DNA of 64,000 bases from Lineus longissimus (GCF_910592395.1 NC_088315.1:12590501-12654500); one strand, 5' to 3'; shown: positions 44,001 through 55,934, counted from the first letter of the stretch. Numbers and translations: made by a program. Notes: generated from the sequence alone by a model not told the origin.

Positions 44001-45261
44001 ACTCTGACGGTGCAGCCAACTGCAGGGTTGTCCTCATCAAACAGTAATTACAGTAGGAACTGCACCTTTGGTCAATTGGCTCCTTAGCAATGGAAGGTGT
44101 TACTAGTATGTGAAATGAGCACTTCTGCAAGGTTCTTAGGAACAGGATGATCCCTGCATGGGTTGATAAAGATGTATTAGTAGGTCATACCACATGCCCT
44201 TCAGGTGCCTTAGCCATGGGGGGGGGTCCAACCCTTACAACATGCTCTGGCAGCATGACACAGGCTAATGAATGGGTCAACATTAGCATCCTCACCAACA
44301 GGGGGGTTTCTTAAGGTTTTCGGACTGTAAGAAGGCCTACATGTAGCTTATTCAATTACGTTGCCATCAGGTAGGCCAAGGCCGAAATGTTATTTGAAAT
44401 TCAAATCAGCATTTCAGGACCTATGGGGCCCAATTCCCCAAAGGGCTTTCATCAAGGGCAAATTTGTAGTGATGAGCTTTTTCTTTTTTGGGGGGAAAAA
44501 TGCAAGTGGAGTTATTTACCGGTAGGCCTACTTAAATAAGTTAAAATAGGTTAGTAGGCCTAGGCATGGGGGGGGGGGGGGGGGTGATCATGGTGGTTGA
44601 CAGTAACTACTAATCCTCATGGCCAGCACCAAGCATAAATTATGTGTTCATTATGCATTTATTTTATAATTCATCAAGTGTACACAAGGTGGCAGCACTA
44701 AGCAATGAGTGTCATTTTGGTGGAAAATAGCACTTTTTCCTTGGTTTATCCTGGGAAAACAGTAAAAGCGGCCGGAAATTTTATTTCTGATTTTGAAAGT
44801 AGGTATCATTACCTTTATCATGTGCAAGCCACAGCATTCAAAGACCTGCAGTGTTGGAGATATGAGCGTCGATAGAGAGCTCTTCCTAAGCACTGCCCCT
44901 AGGTATGCATAATTACTAGGCCTAGCACGACCAAAGTATGAAGTGTTACTCAATGACCTGTTGCAGAATGGAAGATCTCATCAAATACTTCCATCATACA
45001 AAGGGGGAAAATCCAGCTATTTTTTTTAGTCTCTGCAGGAGTGCCCAACATTGACCCAAAAATACACAAAAAATAGGGGGAAAAAAGCTAAAACAAGCCC
45101 CCTAACTAGGCCTGCCCCTAACTCGGTTGCTAGTGATTTTTGAGAGTCATCAATTGCTGTGTAATGATGTCTTAGTGGAAGGATCTTGCATACCTAATCT
45201 CGTTAAAAACGGTTGACCCCCACCTTGCCACCCTCTGCATGGTGGTATCATGGACTGACAC
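41044..45261 (+). mobile_element. TTAA-flanked DNA element, copy 2 (4.22 kb)
   Basis: The reverse complement of copy 1 with only scattered differences (mostly homopolymer lengths). It is flanked by TTAA at 41,040-41,043 and 45,262-45,265. The target is the minisatellite block GAGTTAAGACGAATAAGG, seen uninterrupted many times nearby. It therefore transposed independently of copy 1 rather than arising by palindromic duplication. The inverted pair could form a hairpin with a 203-base loop. Confidence 0.88.
41761..43008 (+). CDS. Three-exon Cys/His-rich gene in TTAA element, copy 2
   Basis: Exon 1 (frame open from before 41,761, ending 42,289) encodes about 176 residues, including CTCTLC, LKCGF, a basic/Ser-rich segment, the C-H-C-H cluster ICPNHRYKLSLSW then CQHPLH, and a VFVPVGS end. 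Exon 2 (42,633-42,718, 86 bp) adds LCKGCEAKHR, giving a further C-x2-C...H; exon 3 (42,931-43,008) is Ser/Ala/Pro-rich and ends in TGA. Phases (1, then 0) agree at both junctions. Metal binding is likely. I do not recognise the family. It may be the N-terminal part of an unknown transposase, or 5' exons of a host gene captured by the element. The remaining ~2.2 kb has no convincing further exon. Confidence 0.55.
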
Positions 45262-45265
45262 TTAA

Positions 45266-45639
45266 GACGAATAAGGAGCTGGCATTTTGAATTGGGAAAT
45301 GGAGTCAGAAAGGGTTAAAGTGACTGTAAATGAATCGGGAAATGGAGTTATAAAGGGTTAAAACGAGTTAAGATGAATAAGGAGCTGGTATTTTGAACCG
45401 GGAAATGGGTCAGAAAGGGTTAAAGTCACTGATAGTTGAATCGAGAGCTTGGTAGGAAAGGGTTAAAACCACCAAGTTGAGTTATCGGACTGTGGAGGGT
45501 TAATATTTGAAAGAAATTTGAATTGGGAACTGGGAAATGCTTAGCCCATTTCGTACCCAAACACACCATGTTTCAAAATGGGTACGTATAACGAACTGGG
45601 AACTGGGAACTGGGAACTGGGAGCCAACTTCACAGACCC
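45266..45639. repeat. Right arm of foldback, outer part
   Basis: It mirrors 22,536-22,830: minisatellite units, then CACCAAGTTGAGTTATCGGA, GAAAGAAATTTGAATTGGGA, GGGTACGTATAACGAAC and tandem GGGAACT units. It ends ACTTCACAGACCC. Confidence 0.88.
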
Positions 45640-45648
45640 AACTTTATC

Positions 45649-47344
45649 GAGGGTTATCGAATCGAATGGATGTGTCGATCGTCGGGGCGGATTGATATGT
45701 GGTTAGGTTGTGCGTCCAAGGCGATTAGGTCATTCAGTTAGTTTGAGAAAGATCATGATCATGAAGATGCGTGTTGTGTTATCATAACTGGAAAATAAGT
45801 TGAAGTTATTATTAGTACTACGATTCTTACATGAGTAAAAAGTAGACGTTTTAAGCAACACAATAATGTTACTCCCATAAAAAACTGTCAATTCTCCTTA
45901 CCACTCACAGAAGCCAAGCCATTGCTGTTAAGTTATGCAGGGGCTTAATCAATTACTTGCACTCCCTGTGGGGTGAATAACATTACCTTTTGAACGGCTG
46001 GCTGTAGGGGGATGATTGGAACAGCCGGTATACCTGCTGACCTGCTGAACCGAGGTTAATGTTATTTTCAATCCACGATTGCAGGTCACCTGATTTTCGA
46101 GATTTCGCGGGAAATGAAATTGTAAACAACGCATGTGTGCAGTTCAAATGTAAACAAAAATGTATTTTTGGTACTTTTGGTTGCTGGACTTGGGTTTTCC
46201 CGCAGTTAGGAGCTGGATCAAATTGGTGGTCTATTGTGCTGTTTTAGTCAGAGGTAGCCCTTGATTATGAAGGGATTTTCAAATCAAGGTGACCATGGTC
46301 TTTTATGTGCTCAGCTCACCACAGCTTTCAATACTTGATGGATCTGATCAGGCGCGCGGAACCTGACATGGCCTTACCAAGGAGCTGCTCACGGTGCTGA
46401 ACATCTAGCTTGCCTGTCGACTAAGTGCCTTTTTGGCCGAGACATTGCTACATGTAGGAGGAGCACACATTTTAAAGTTATAGTAGTGATAGTACAGTTG
46501 GTTCGAGCCATTTGGAAGCCGACATGTGAAGGCCTATCTGGGTTCTCCTTCTTCTCCGTATAAAAAGGGGCATATTGCTGACTAAGGAACAAGGCATATT
46601 GACATTGCCTCATCATCTCTATGGGACCAATTGATATACTTTTATATGCACGCATACATCGTGCCATTTCAGGGTCCGAGTCTGTGGACAATTGGTTAGA
46701 TTAATTTGTCTCTTCGATATTGCTCCTTTATTGCATTAGATTTTCATCGCAATTCAATCTATTCAAGATATAGCCAATTTGAACCTGTCTGCGCCAAGGA
46801 TAGATTGGTTCCAGATCGACTCACTATGACTAGGAATACGCAGTAGAGCACAATGTCATGAAAAACGACCCTTTGTATTGTAAATTCTAATCACCTGCAG
46901 GACAGGTCAATTTCTCTCAATAAAATTAATTTTGTTGACTCCTGTAATCTCTACCTTATTAAAAAAAAAGAAAGTGGTGCTAGTCCCAAACTGGTAATTT
47001 CTATTTATTTTGACCTCTGTTAAATCAGGATACCTCTCAATTACAGACAGCATTTTGTATCCTTGTGCTGTACAACCCAGCCTGGACATACCACAGTTGT
47101 CCATGGAGAAGGCTCATCCTCTCTGACACTTTTTTTCTGTAAAGCTACTGATACAACATACTGAACTAGGGATATCTTCCGTTGCCTCCTGTAATATTTA
47201 CATACCATGGCTGATTAGTTCAATCATATTTCATCCAGCTGGCAGCTCTGCATTGGAAATTTTAGTGGTATAACGTGTTCTCTTGACCTTCAAACAGTAG
47301 TATAAAGCCGATATTTACTACTTTATACCCTCAGTCCTATGTTA
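45649..47344. other. Unassigned sequence after the foldback
   Basis: I see short frames only (for example 46,389-46,691 minus, 100 codons, no recognisable domain) and no repeat arrays. Confidence 0.4.
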
Positions 47345-47351
47345 TTAGGTC

Positions 47352-47960
47352 ATCCAGCTGAGCGCCAGGCCCTTGGGCCTCTTGTTGGTATGTACGTTGG
47401 GGGTGACTAGAGGAAGGTTCCTTCGAAAACCGGCTCGTTCTGATTCTCAATATGGTCACCAGGGCGGCGTGCTTGAAATCGGTTTCCGTCAATTTCGAGG
47501 AGAACCGTTCGTCCGATTAAATTCATTTATGGTATGTACTGTACGTTAAGGGTGACTAGAGGAAGGTTCCTTCGAAAACGGGCTTGTTCTGATTCTCAAC
47601 GTGGTCACCAGGGCAGCGTGCTTGAAATCGGTTATCGTCAATTTCGAGAACCATTCGTCCGATTAAATTCATTTTTTGTATGTATGTTGAGGGTTACTAG
47701 AGCGAGGTTCCTTTCGAAAACGGGCTCGTTCTGATTATCAATATGGCCACTAGGGCGGTGTGCTTGAAATCGGTTTCTGTCAATTTCGAGGAGAACCGTT
47801 CGTCCGATCAAATTCATTTTTGGTATGTACGTTGGGGGTGACTAGAGGAAGGTTCCTTTCGAAAACTGGCTCGTTCTGATTCTCAAAATGGTCAACAGGG
47901 AAACGTGCTTGAAATCGGATGGAATCAATTTTTAGTGGGTGTAGGCCTAATGCAGTTTTG
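47352..47960. repeat. Family tail plus tandem array of ~145-bp units
   Basis: CAGCTGAGCGCCAGGCCCTT and GGGCCTCTTGTT are followed by about four units with GGTATGTACGTTGGGGGTGA, TAGAGGAAGGTTCC, CTCAATATGGTCACCAGGGC, GTGCTTGAAATCGGTTTC and GAGGAGAACCGTTCGTCCGA. The single unit at 19,540-19,685 belongs to the same family. Confidence 0.85.
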
Positions 47961-48752
47961 TAAGGGGAAGGTTCCTTTTCGAAAATCAGCGCGATTCGAA
48001 ATTCAATGTGGCTGCCACGCTCACATCCCCAAAATAGGTTTCCACAATTTTAATGTCCATATGCAAACTAGCTACTCCACTAAGACAACTTCACCATTAT
48101 CTTACCTTCAACCTTAATAGGCTGAGGGGTTATGCTCACTTTGCGATGCTATTTTTCTTATAGCAATCTATGAACTTTCGAGGAATAAGTTCCCGAAAGT
48201 GGATGATTAAGTCAATGAAACATCATTCCTGTGTTTGTCCCCCATATTTAAATGTTTCCATACAACAGACAACTAGAAGAAAAACAATGAGAGGCAAACA
48301 GAAAATGTGCCAATCTCTGTTTCAGCGTTCCCAAACAGCGAGGTTCGTGAACAAATGACGCAAGAGCCTATTAATTACTTTTTTACAGAGATATTTCAAA
48401 GGCAAACATAAAATCTGGTGTTCTCTCCACCACAGAGAACATTGAGATAAAGTACCGTCAAATTATGGTGGGAAAGTGTGGAATAAGGCAAATGGGCTTG
48501 TCTTCGGAAGGTTGACCGGCGTGAAATTTAGGAGCCGTAGAGCACTCACAAAACTGAAGTTAAGAGTCGACCACATACACTGTTATACAAGCAGGAAGAA
48601 CAGTATTATGGCCACATTCATTCTTTATGCTGGGTAGACAAGATCAGGGCACTAAAATAGCATTCACAAAACAGAATATATGAACTCTTCTTCCCCAAAT
48701 ACAGCGATAAAATTGTAAGTACACCTATCACTGTTGCCTGGTGATTGCCAGC
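47961..48752. other. Unassigned sequence
   Basis: Nothing beyond short chance frames is visible here. Confidence 0.4.
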
Positions 48753-48761
48753 TGTACAATT

Positions 48762-50505
48762 CAAGGAGGATACCGCGGTGACGTCACATCACGTGATCCC
48801 GACCCATACTACTGATCGCTATGGCCAATCAGATTCAGTCTACTGACAGCACCAGCACTGAACGCATCTCCAGGTCTCACTGTCTGGTGCGCTCCTGCTC
48901 CTACACAAAAACACCAATAGACATGAAATATTGCAATACCTTGTATGGATTCTTCCTGTGTAAAATAAAATTTACAGAGCAGATTAACTTCCATGAATAA
49001 AAGAGACGTTTGGCGTGACCAAAGTGCAGAAATAATGTCTCCGCTGAAATACACTACGAAATACACTAGGCAATGCACTACGCAATACACAGTAGAGATG
49101 CAGTTGAGTTTGTTATTGTTTTGACTTGGAAGCCCGCCCATATCATAATATATTCATGTATTCATGATGTATGAACTCATTTCTGTCCCTTGTACTTGTA
49201 TTAGTAGATCCCTCCGCTTGATCGGAGCACCTTGCTCGGGTCGATATCCTGATCCTCTGCAAGTAGTTTTTCGTTTATCTTAATGTCTCGCGTAGTGTGC
49301 AGTTTGTGGCACAGCAAGTTTGAGAGTTTATTGGCACTTATTACGTTTTTGTTTAGCTTTAGCATGATAATATTTCTATTGTTTCTAGTGTTATTTTGAG
49401 TGATATATCCCCACCCGTTCAGCACCGCAGAGCATACTTCATCGTCTGTCCTTGGTGGCGTCAGCTTTTCTTCTGTGTATAGTTTCTGGAGGTTCTCTAT
49501 CCTGGCAGCTCTCATCTCTTGCATGATTGGGCATCTGATCAGGAAGTGAACAACATCCTCCTCCTCCTCGTTGCACAGGGGGCAGATTGGGGAGATCTCC
49601 TTTTTTAAGAACTGGACCTTTGTGACTTGTAGGCCGTATCGACCCACCAGTAGACGTGCCCTTGTGGTTGCAGCCTCCACCATATATGGTTTGCCTTTGC
49701 ACGGAAGCCATATTGGGTGAGGTTTGCCTGTCCAAGTCTGATGAACAATCAGCCATTTGAGAGTCTTCTTACTGCCTGCCTCGATTGACAGTTTTGTGTA
49801 CCATTTGTCCTTACTAGTAGGGTTGTGTGTTCTCGCCAGGAGGATTTAGGCCAAGGGTACACTATTGCCTGATTCACATCAATGCCATAGTGCCATCCCA
49901 GCTTGCGGACCTGTGCAAACCAGCTCTTGGAAGTGTCTGTCTTCGTCGCTAATTGTCTAAGTGCCACCTGATACAGTGGGTTAACCGTGTCTAGTCAACT
50001 CTAAGAACAGTCAATTTCTCCTTAAATCATCACCGAAACCGCGATATCCGCAGGAAGATTTCGTTCTAGTGTCCGAAAATGCATGATCTTACAGGGGCGC
50101 TAACTCGACAAATAGAGGGAATCTATGAGGATCTATGCGAGTTTTAGGTCCTACAGGTCTCGAACTGGTAAAATCATGCCTCCAAATCCCATTATGATAA
50201 TGAAGAGATTGCCCCATATCTGGGAGACTGTTTTGAAACCATCGCTAATTTTGGAAGATCGGTGCCCGGCTATTTGGTTTTAAAAACCCTATTTTTCCCC
50301 ATCAAAACACCACTTTTCATTATTCAAATGATAGCTTATTGTATGAAGACTTATTTCATAGCAGAAAAGTACTAATAACTCTGATTTGATGCGAAAAATC
50401 TAACTTTTTTGATGACTTGATTTTCCCTTGGCCGTGGATCGAGTTTGTTTACAATATGCAGCGCCATCTTGGAAAAGCCGTGACGTCACCGCGGTATCCT
50501 CCTTG
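48762..50505. mobile_element. 1.74-kb TIR element with 9-bp target duplication
   Basis: Both ends carry a 26-bp perfect inverted repeat beginning CAAGGAGGATACCGCGGTGA and containing TGACGTCA. TGTACAATT lies on both sides (48,753-48,761 and 50,506-50,514). A 9-bp duplication suggests a Mutator-like or related superfamily, but no transposase is visible. Its interior contains a LINE 3' fragment on the minus strand. Its right end has relatives inside both foldback arms. Confidence 0.82.
49201..49970 (-). pseudogene. LINE ORF2 C-terminal fragment inside the TIR element
   Basis: The minus-strand frame 49,201-49,683, open further upstream to about 49,750, reads GKPHPIWLPCKGKPY, then MVEAATTRARLLVGRYGLQ, then CPLCNEEEEDVVHFLIRCP. 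The C-x2-C...H-x3-4-C motif after an arginine-rich R-x-R-LL-x-G-x-Y stretch is typical of the region following the RT domain in jockey/CR1-like non-LTR elements. The reading frame changes near 49,750 and 49,967. RT and endonuclease parts are absent, so it is 5'-truncated or captured. Confidence 0.75.
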
Positions 50506-50872
50506 TGTACAATTCAATTGATTTTCTTTTGAATTCAAATTCCAAAACTCACAGGTACACATAAACAAACTATGGAAACCTCTTTCGGCTGTCAACAAAA
50601 TGATGTCGGAAACACATCAGATTAATGTCAGATTGGCATTTGAAATAGGCTGTTGGAATGTGGTTGGGGCGTGAGGGAAAATAAGACCTATACATCTCAG
50701 AATTTCGCAAAGATTCAACTGCAGCAGCCATCTCAATTTAGATGTGCTGAAAAATAACCTGATCAGAAGTGATGAAAGAAAGGTGATGGGCTCCTCTCAA
50801 ATGGTAAACCAAATGTAAGTTGTCAAAATCAGTAACCTTGGCATATCAACTCTCTGATCTCGGATTACCTTT

Positions 50873-51405
50873 TTGGCTCACCGTTAGGGGAGTCTATACA
50901 ATAGCCCTGTGTCCGTCGTCGTCGTCCGTCGTATCCTGTGGCATGTTTCTCAACCGCCAGTGCTATGAACTTAAAACATTGTACACATGACCCCCTAGGT
51001 CCGAGGTACTCTGACACTGTATTTCGGTTCGGTCTGGTTCATGACTTGGCCGCCAGGGGGCCAAAACGAAAAACATAAAAAGTGTGCTATGTCTCTTATT
51101 AATGATCCGTTTTCAATAAAAATTTTATGGTAGGTACTCCTAGCAAGGATACATGACATATCATACGGATTTTTGATTTGATCTACTTTCCAAGGTTACA
51201 GAGGTCAAATGGCGTAAATTGGCCTTTAGGATGTAACTATGGCACGTTTCTAAACTGCAATGACTATTGATCCCAAATTTAGTACACATGTACCCCTTAG
51301 TCAGGTGATCTCAGGGACTGAAGTTCGGTCCAATATGATTCACCACTTGACCACCAGGGGGCAAAATCCAAAAACCTTAAAAATGTGATTATTCCTTCCG
51401 TCTTT
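50873..51405 (+). mobile_element. GGCTCACC-family repeat, truncated fourth copy
   Basis: It opens TTTTTGGCTCACCGTTAGGG, with CGTCGTCGTCCGTCGTATCC and a GGCCGCCAGGGGGCCAAAAC block; the nuclear-receptor-like block is mutated (CCAAGGTTACAGAGGTCAAA at 51,190). It stops after about 530 bp, and the second unit resembles the 20.7-kb copy rather than the 5-kb copy. Confidence 0.68.
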
Positions 51406-52300
51406 CCAAGTCAGTTGAGGTGAAACAGTAGGTGACTATCAGATAATAACGCATGCCATACAGTGCAGGACTAATCGCTGATTTTTCCTGAAAATATAGT
51501 TACATCACCGTCTAACCGTGTAAGATATGACACTAATACAATATGTCGCAGCATATCGCATAGCTAACATGCCTAAATGTAGTGGAATATAGTTGAATGT
51601 TTCTCTCATATCTGTACTTTTTGGACAGACCGTCAGACCCTGTCGTCTTTCCATGCTTGTTGAGATGTGACACTTATAGTAGGCTGTCACATTACAGGAC
51701 AGGTCAAAATACGTGGGAATATCCATGTTGGCTGAGATGTGAGAGTAATAGGATACATCTCAGCATAACGCAGGCCTAATTGGTAATTTTAGTTGTTGAT
51801 TGTTTATGTGAAGACAAACACTTAATCGCCGTCACTCCCATTCTGTGGAGACCGAGACTCGAGTGTCAAAGCATGTGTCGAGTGTCAGAGTATGGGACTA
51901 TCACATCTTGTTTTTTCAAATTTGATTTATGGTTTTGGGACACTGAAACAAGATTGCCATTACAGTCACAGCTTTAACGAAGGAACTGCGTGGTTAAAAC
52001 TATTTTTGATTGTCCCAGGGAAACAGTCACATCCATCTGTGGCCTGTTGAGTAAATACTTACATGTGACAGTCACAACATGCCGCATGCGGAAATTGTTC
52101 CTGCCATAGAGTTACAAACCGGGGAGACATCAAAAGGACAGAGTATATATGTTGGGATGGCCATGAATCAGCAGTTACGCTGCGTCTTACCATCCTTATT
52201 ACATCCATGCTGAGTTGTGACATGGATACTGGCATAATACAGTTAAAGCGTAAGACAGGTTGAATGAATGCTGGAGATTATTGCTGATAGTTTCTGCAAC
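51406..52300. repeat. Second copy of the 4.6-5.1 kb segment, uninterrupted
   Basis: From about 51,727 it parallels 4620-5085 and then 6804-6860 without the intervening GGCTCACC repeat, giving an empty-site sister for that insertion. Upstream, TTGAGATGTGACACTTATAG and similar units recur imperfectly. Confidence 0.7.
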
Positions 52301-52519
52301 ACGGTCATATATACCTATCTTGGTTGTCTGTTGAGTTGAGGCGCTTACATGACTGACAGGAGACAGTCACAGCATAGAGTAGGACCAATATTAGTATACC
52401 CCAGAATAATTCGTTAGAACACTGCTTTCCTGCGGCAAGGCGAGGCAGTCGACAGGATCCCTAATTAGTTTACAAAACATTGACGTTCAACATGCTGTTA
52501 ATGTAGGTAAATAGTAGTA

Positions 52520-53036
52520 TCTTGTCAATCAATCAACAATGTCTTATAGAGCGCCAAACTCCAGGTAAACCAGCTCAAGGCGCTACCTCCCAACCAAGAA
52601 ATGCTTCCTCGAACAGCCAGGATTTTAGGAGTCGTTTAAAAGCAAGCAACGCGTCCGCCCCCCTGATGTGCTCCGGTAGGGCATTCCACAACCGGGGACC
52701 ACATGATGAGAAGCAGCGGTCACCGAATCCTGTCTTTATCCGCATACACACCAATGACGTGTCATTAGATGACCTGGTGACACGCTGCCTCTCAACATGT
52801 TTGAGGCTCAGCTATGCAGGTGCATAACCCCGGACCACCTTGAAACACATCAGGAGGACCTTGAAAATGACACGCTGCTTCACCGGGAGCCAGTGAAGAG
52901 ACCTAAGAACCGGTGAGATGTGGTCATACTTTCTCGTCCCGGTCAAGATCCTGGCTGCCCGGTTCTGGAGTCTCTGGAGGGGAGCCAGCGCCTTGTCAGG
53001 GAGACCGTAGAGAATCCCATTATTGTCATGTTCATG
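52520..53036 (-). pseudogene. L2/CR1-like LINE 3' end, 5'-truncated
   Basis: The minus-strand frame starts within GILYGLPDKALAPLQRLQ, followed by NRAARILTGTRKYDHISPVL, HWLPVKQRVIFK and GYAPA, then a TAG (52,812-52,814) where family members usually have Tyr. Past this stop the same frame continues: VTRSSNDTSL, GDRCFSSCGPRLWNALPEHI, FKRLLKSWLFEEAF, to TGA at 52,575. The 3' end then has GCGCTCTATAAGAC and a short TTGA-rich tail (TTGTTGATTGATTGA). This is the C-terminus after the RT domain of vertebrate/invertebrate L2-like LINEs. One nonsense change separates it from an open frame. Confidence 0.9.
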
Positions 53037-55926
53037 GAAATTGTATCCAAAGGACTTCCAAGACATGAACGATGGGTTCTATCATATTGACACACCAGGC
53101 TGGGTAGCAAAAAAATCTGGTAATATCATTATAACAAAAGTAACTGTTGACATAATATGATGTCAATTGCGATGTAAAACTAATGTCGCTGTTATTGATA
53201 CCATTCTGATAAGTCTAAACAAAATTTCTTGAATATTGTTGGACTCGGTGGTGCGTGGTTAATCTACGCATGAAACACTAAACAGAGTGACTTAGCTTTA
53301 TGCATTTCAAATATCCTGCAAAAGGCAGTATCTTAAGTCTAACGGAATATAACTATGTACATTATTGTACTTTTTGAGTGGTTTTGCAGTTGTCTGAACT
53401 TGGCCTATGAGCAGTAGTTTTTTCAACAATTTATTTTACAAAACCAAAATGATACTTCACTCTAGCAGAAATGAGTAATTATGCAGGTTGCGTTCAAAAA
53501 TGCGACATCAAATCCGGTAGTAGCTTAAATTAAATGAAAGTGTATTGAATATTAACACAGTTAGTTTTAGGAAGTCATCGTAAGGATAACCGACTTTCAA
53601 ACTCTGCCATAAAGCATTCAGACTCAACAAGAACAAATATCTCAAAAACTACTGTTCCTATCGAAAAATGGCAAGAAACGTGGTCAGCCATATATAATTG
53701 CAACGATGTGTGATTGTTTTTCAACCCACAGCCCTAAATGCGAAGCTAGCTTAATGTTTCGAATATTCAAGGTCATTCACATTGTCAAAGTCACCTTTTC
53801 GCCATTTTGATCCAACTCTTCAGCTGGGACCTGCTCATGACATGCACACAGTCTACTACTTTTGTGTTAGCCATTCATTCGAAGACTTTTGTGCATTATT
53901 ACTTTTAGTTTAATCTAAAATAATTCATTGCTTATACATCAAACACACACATATTGCCTGAAAGAATATACATGTACACAGTATCTGTCGGCGCTTCGCC
54001 ATGTGGGTTTTTCGCGGGTTTTTTCTTCGTTGCGTTTCCTGTGACGTCACCCTCCTCGGCTACGTTACAACGCCACGGGGAGTGTTGGGTGACGTCACGG
54101 GGTTCTCGGGTTATGATTGTTGCTGTTTCCGCACGGATGCGCGCTCCCGTTCCGTTTCTGTTTCCGTGTCTTTTTCCGCCTTTTTATGCACAATTTACGC
54201 ATAATCCATAAATCATATCGTAGTGTTTATAGAGGACAAAGTGGAAAATGTTATGTAAGTTTTTATAGGCCTTTTTTCACTCACTTGTATAATATTATTC
54301 ACTCTTTGTTTCTCCCGTCTCGGGAACCCAGTCTGAGCCTTTTCATACATGTCATAACATTTAGTTTGGGTTCAATTCGTGTATTTCAGTTTACCGTATT
54401 TGACCATTAAAGAGAAGTTTGTAAAGCACGCGTTGAAGTTCATTGCAAGAAGAGTCCTCACGAGTTAATAAGCCACTACAATATCTTCTTATTCTTATGA
54501 TTTTTCAATGGATGATAGCGGCTTTTGTGTAATAAGCAAGAACCTAGTTCATACCATTTTAAAAATAAATTAAGCCCCAAGATTTTGATAATTTTGACAG
54601 ATTAAAAGCCTTGGTTATGTGGGCGTACATTGCTTGTACGTTTTGTCAATGTTGAAGGGTGTTGTGACAACCAATGATACGAGGGTAACATTTACGTTAA
54701 CATTTACTCGGGACATGCCGTTTTCGAGACCACCTGTAAGAAAAACGATAGAAAAGAGACTTTTCGAGTCTTTTTGTATTCCACCGCACCTAATTATGAT
54801 ACCATTTTAGTCTTTTCGATTCGTTTAGAGTCCTACCTGCGGTTTCAATAGATGTGTATGAACGCGGGTTTGCGACAACTATAACGTATTGCAGAACTGA
54901 AATAATTGCTCGATCTAAATACCTCTCGAACTCTGTGAAAAAAAATCAAAAATACTTCTCAAGTAAAAGGATTAAAATTTTTCGGTCATTTACGATCGTA
55001 TTCGACAGTGATTAGACCAGCAATCACAATGGAATTAACTGGGTTTTTTTTCTTCGAAATTTTCCGAGTTCTTGCCCAGCACGGCTTGCCAAGGCCGGGT
55101 CGAATTCTGTGAGATTTCCGAGAGACGGTTTAATGACCGTGAAGCATTTCGAGTAATGTTCAAGTGATTTCGAGACCGATGCAGATTCTGAGAGTTTTCC
55201 GACATAAAAACTAGAGTTGTTGTTCACAGTGTCTACAACCCTCACATGTACAATAATCTCACCCCCGTCATACGAGACATGTGCAGATCATAAACATTTC
55301 TCAACTCACCCTTTGGCAATTTACCGTCTCCAAACGACGCAAATGAAACATCTCATGATGCATACCCTTACAGCACGCACAAACCACAGAACAGTCACGA
55401 GCAAAGTGTGTACCCAGACACCGAAAACACAATTTTGCATAAAAGACACGTTTTTTTCCGATCAGCTACATTAAGATCAAGTACATTGAAACAATTTAAT
55501 TTTCCGATGAGAGTCCACCATTGCAAAATCCACATTTTTACACGTACGATGCTTACTGCTAGTGCTCCTTTGTAGCTTACCCGACTTAAGATTTCCTTTA
55601 GCACATCACCTGGCAAACAAGCTATCATAACAGGGGTTAAGATCACTCTAGTGATATTAAAACGCAATGTTCTCCCCGCAGGTATTACACAGGTTTTTAA
55701 GTCCAGGAGAAAGCCCCTTTGAGCCGGCCCAAGTTTTCACAAAATCCCCGCCAAAACCAACTAAATGAGCCCGCCCGGGCGGTTTCCAGCAACCGCAATT
55801 GCGAATATCTGGGCGTGGAACATTGTATATTACTATTACTACGAACTTTCCACTTTTAAGAAATATATTTTGCATAAAATTTAAGCCCCAAAAACACCCA
55901 AAATTGAAGAGATTATCAAGATTATC
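53037..55926. other. Long stretch without assigned features
   Basis: Several open frames (53,954-54,211, 54,117-54,410, 55,395-55,667 and others) lack homology, splice context or codon signal. TGACGTCA occurs at 54,039 and 54,091 in a GC-richer patch (53,990-54,180), but I cannot connect it to a gene. Confidence 0.4.
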
Positions 55927-55934
55927 GAGATTAT

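Larger units (their letters stand above)
22536..45639. mobile_element. Giant foldback (long-TIR) element with nested insertions
   Basis: The left end begins GGGTCTGTGAAGTTGGCTCC and the right end finishes GGAGCCAACTTCACAGACCC, exact inverted termini. AACTTTATC lies directly outside both (22,527-22,535 and 45,640-45,648), a 9-bp target duplication. Behind the termini come CCCAGTTCCC tandem repeats, then a GGTACGAATAAGGAAC-type block, a matching non-repetitive stretch and a ~162-bp minisatellite, each in mirror order in the two arms. Foldback/TU-type elements with long repetitive arms and 8-9 bp duplications are known from flies and sea urchins. No transposase is recognisable. After subtracting the BEL, the Y composite and both TTAA elements, about 6.6 kb remains. 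Confidence 0.82.

Noticed and set aside
36607-45261. The 4.2-kb inverted repeat as an assembly artefact or palindromic duplication
   Set aside because: The two arms have separate TTAA targets in different sequences and differ in homopolymer lengths and scattered bases, so two insertions are the simpler explanation.
53954-54410. Three overlapping plus-strand frames as a gene
   Set aside because: Different frames of the same DNA are open because of local composition; no domain or splice signal supports any of them.
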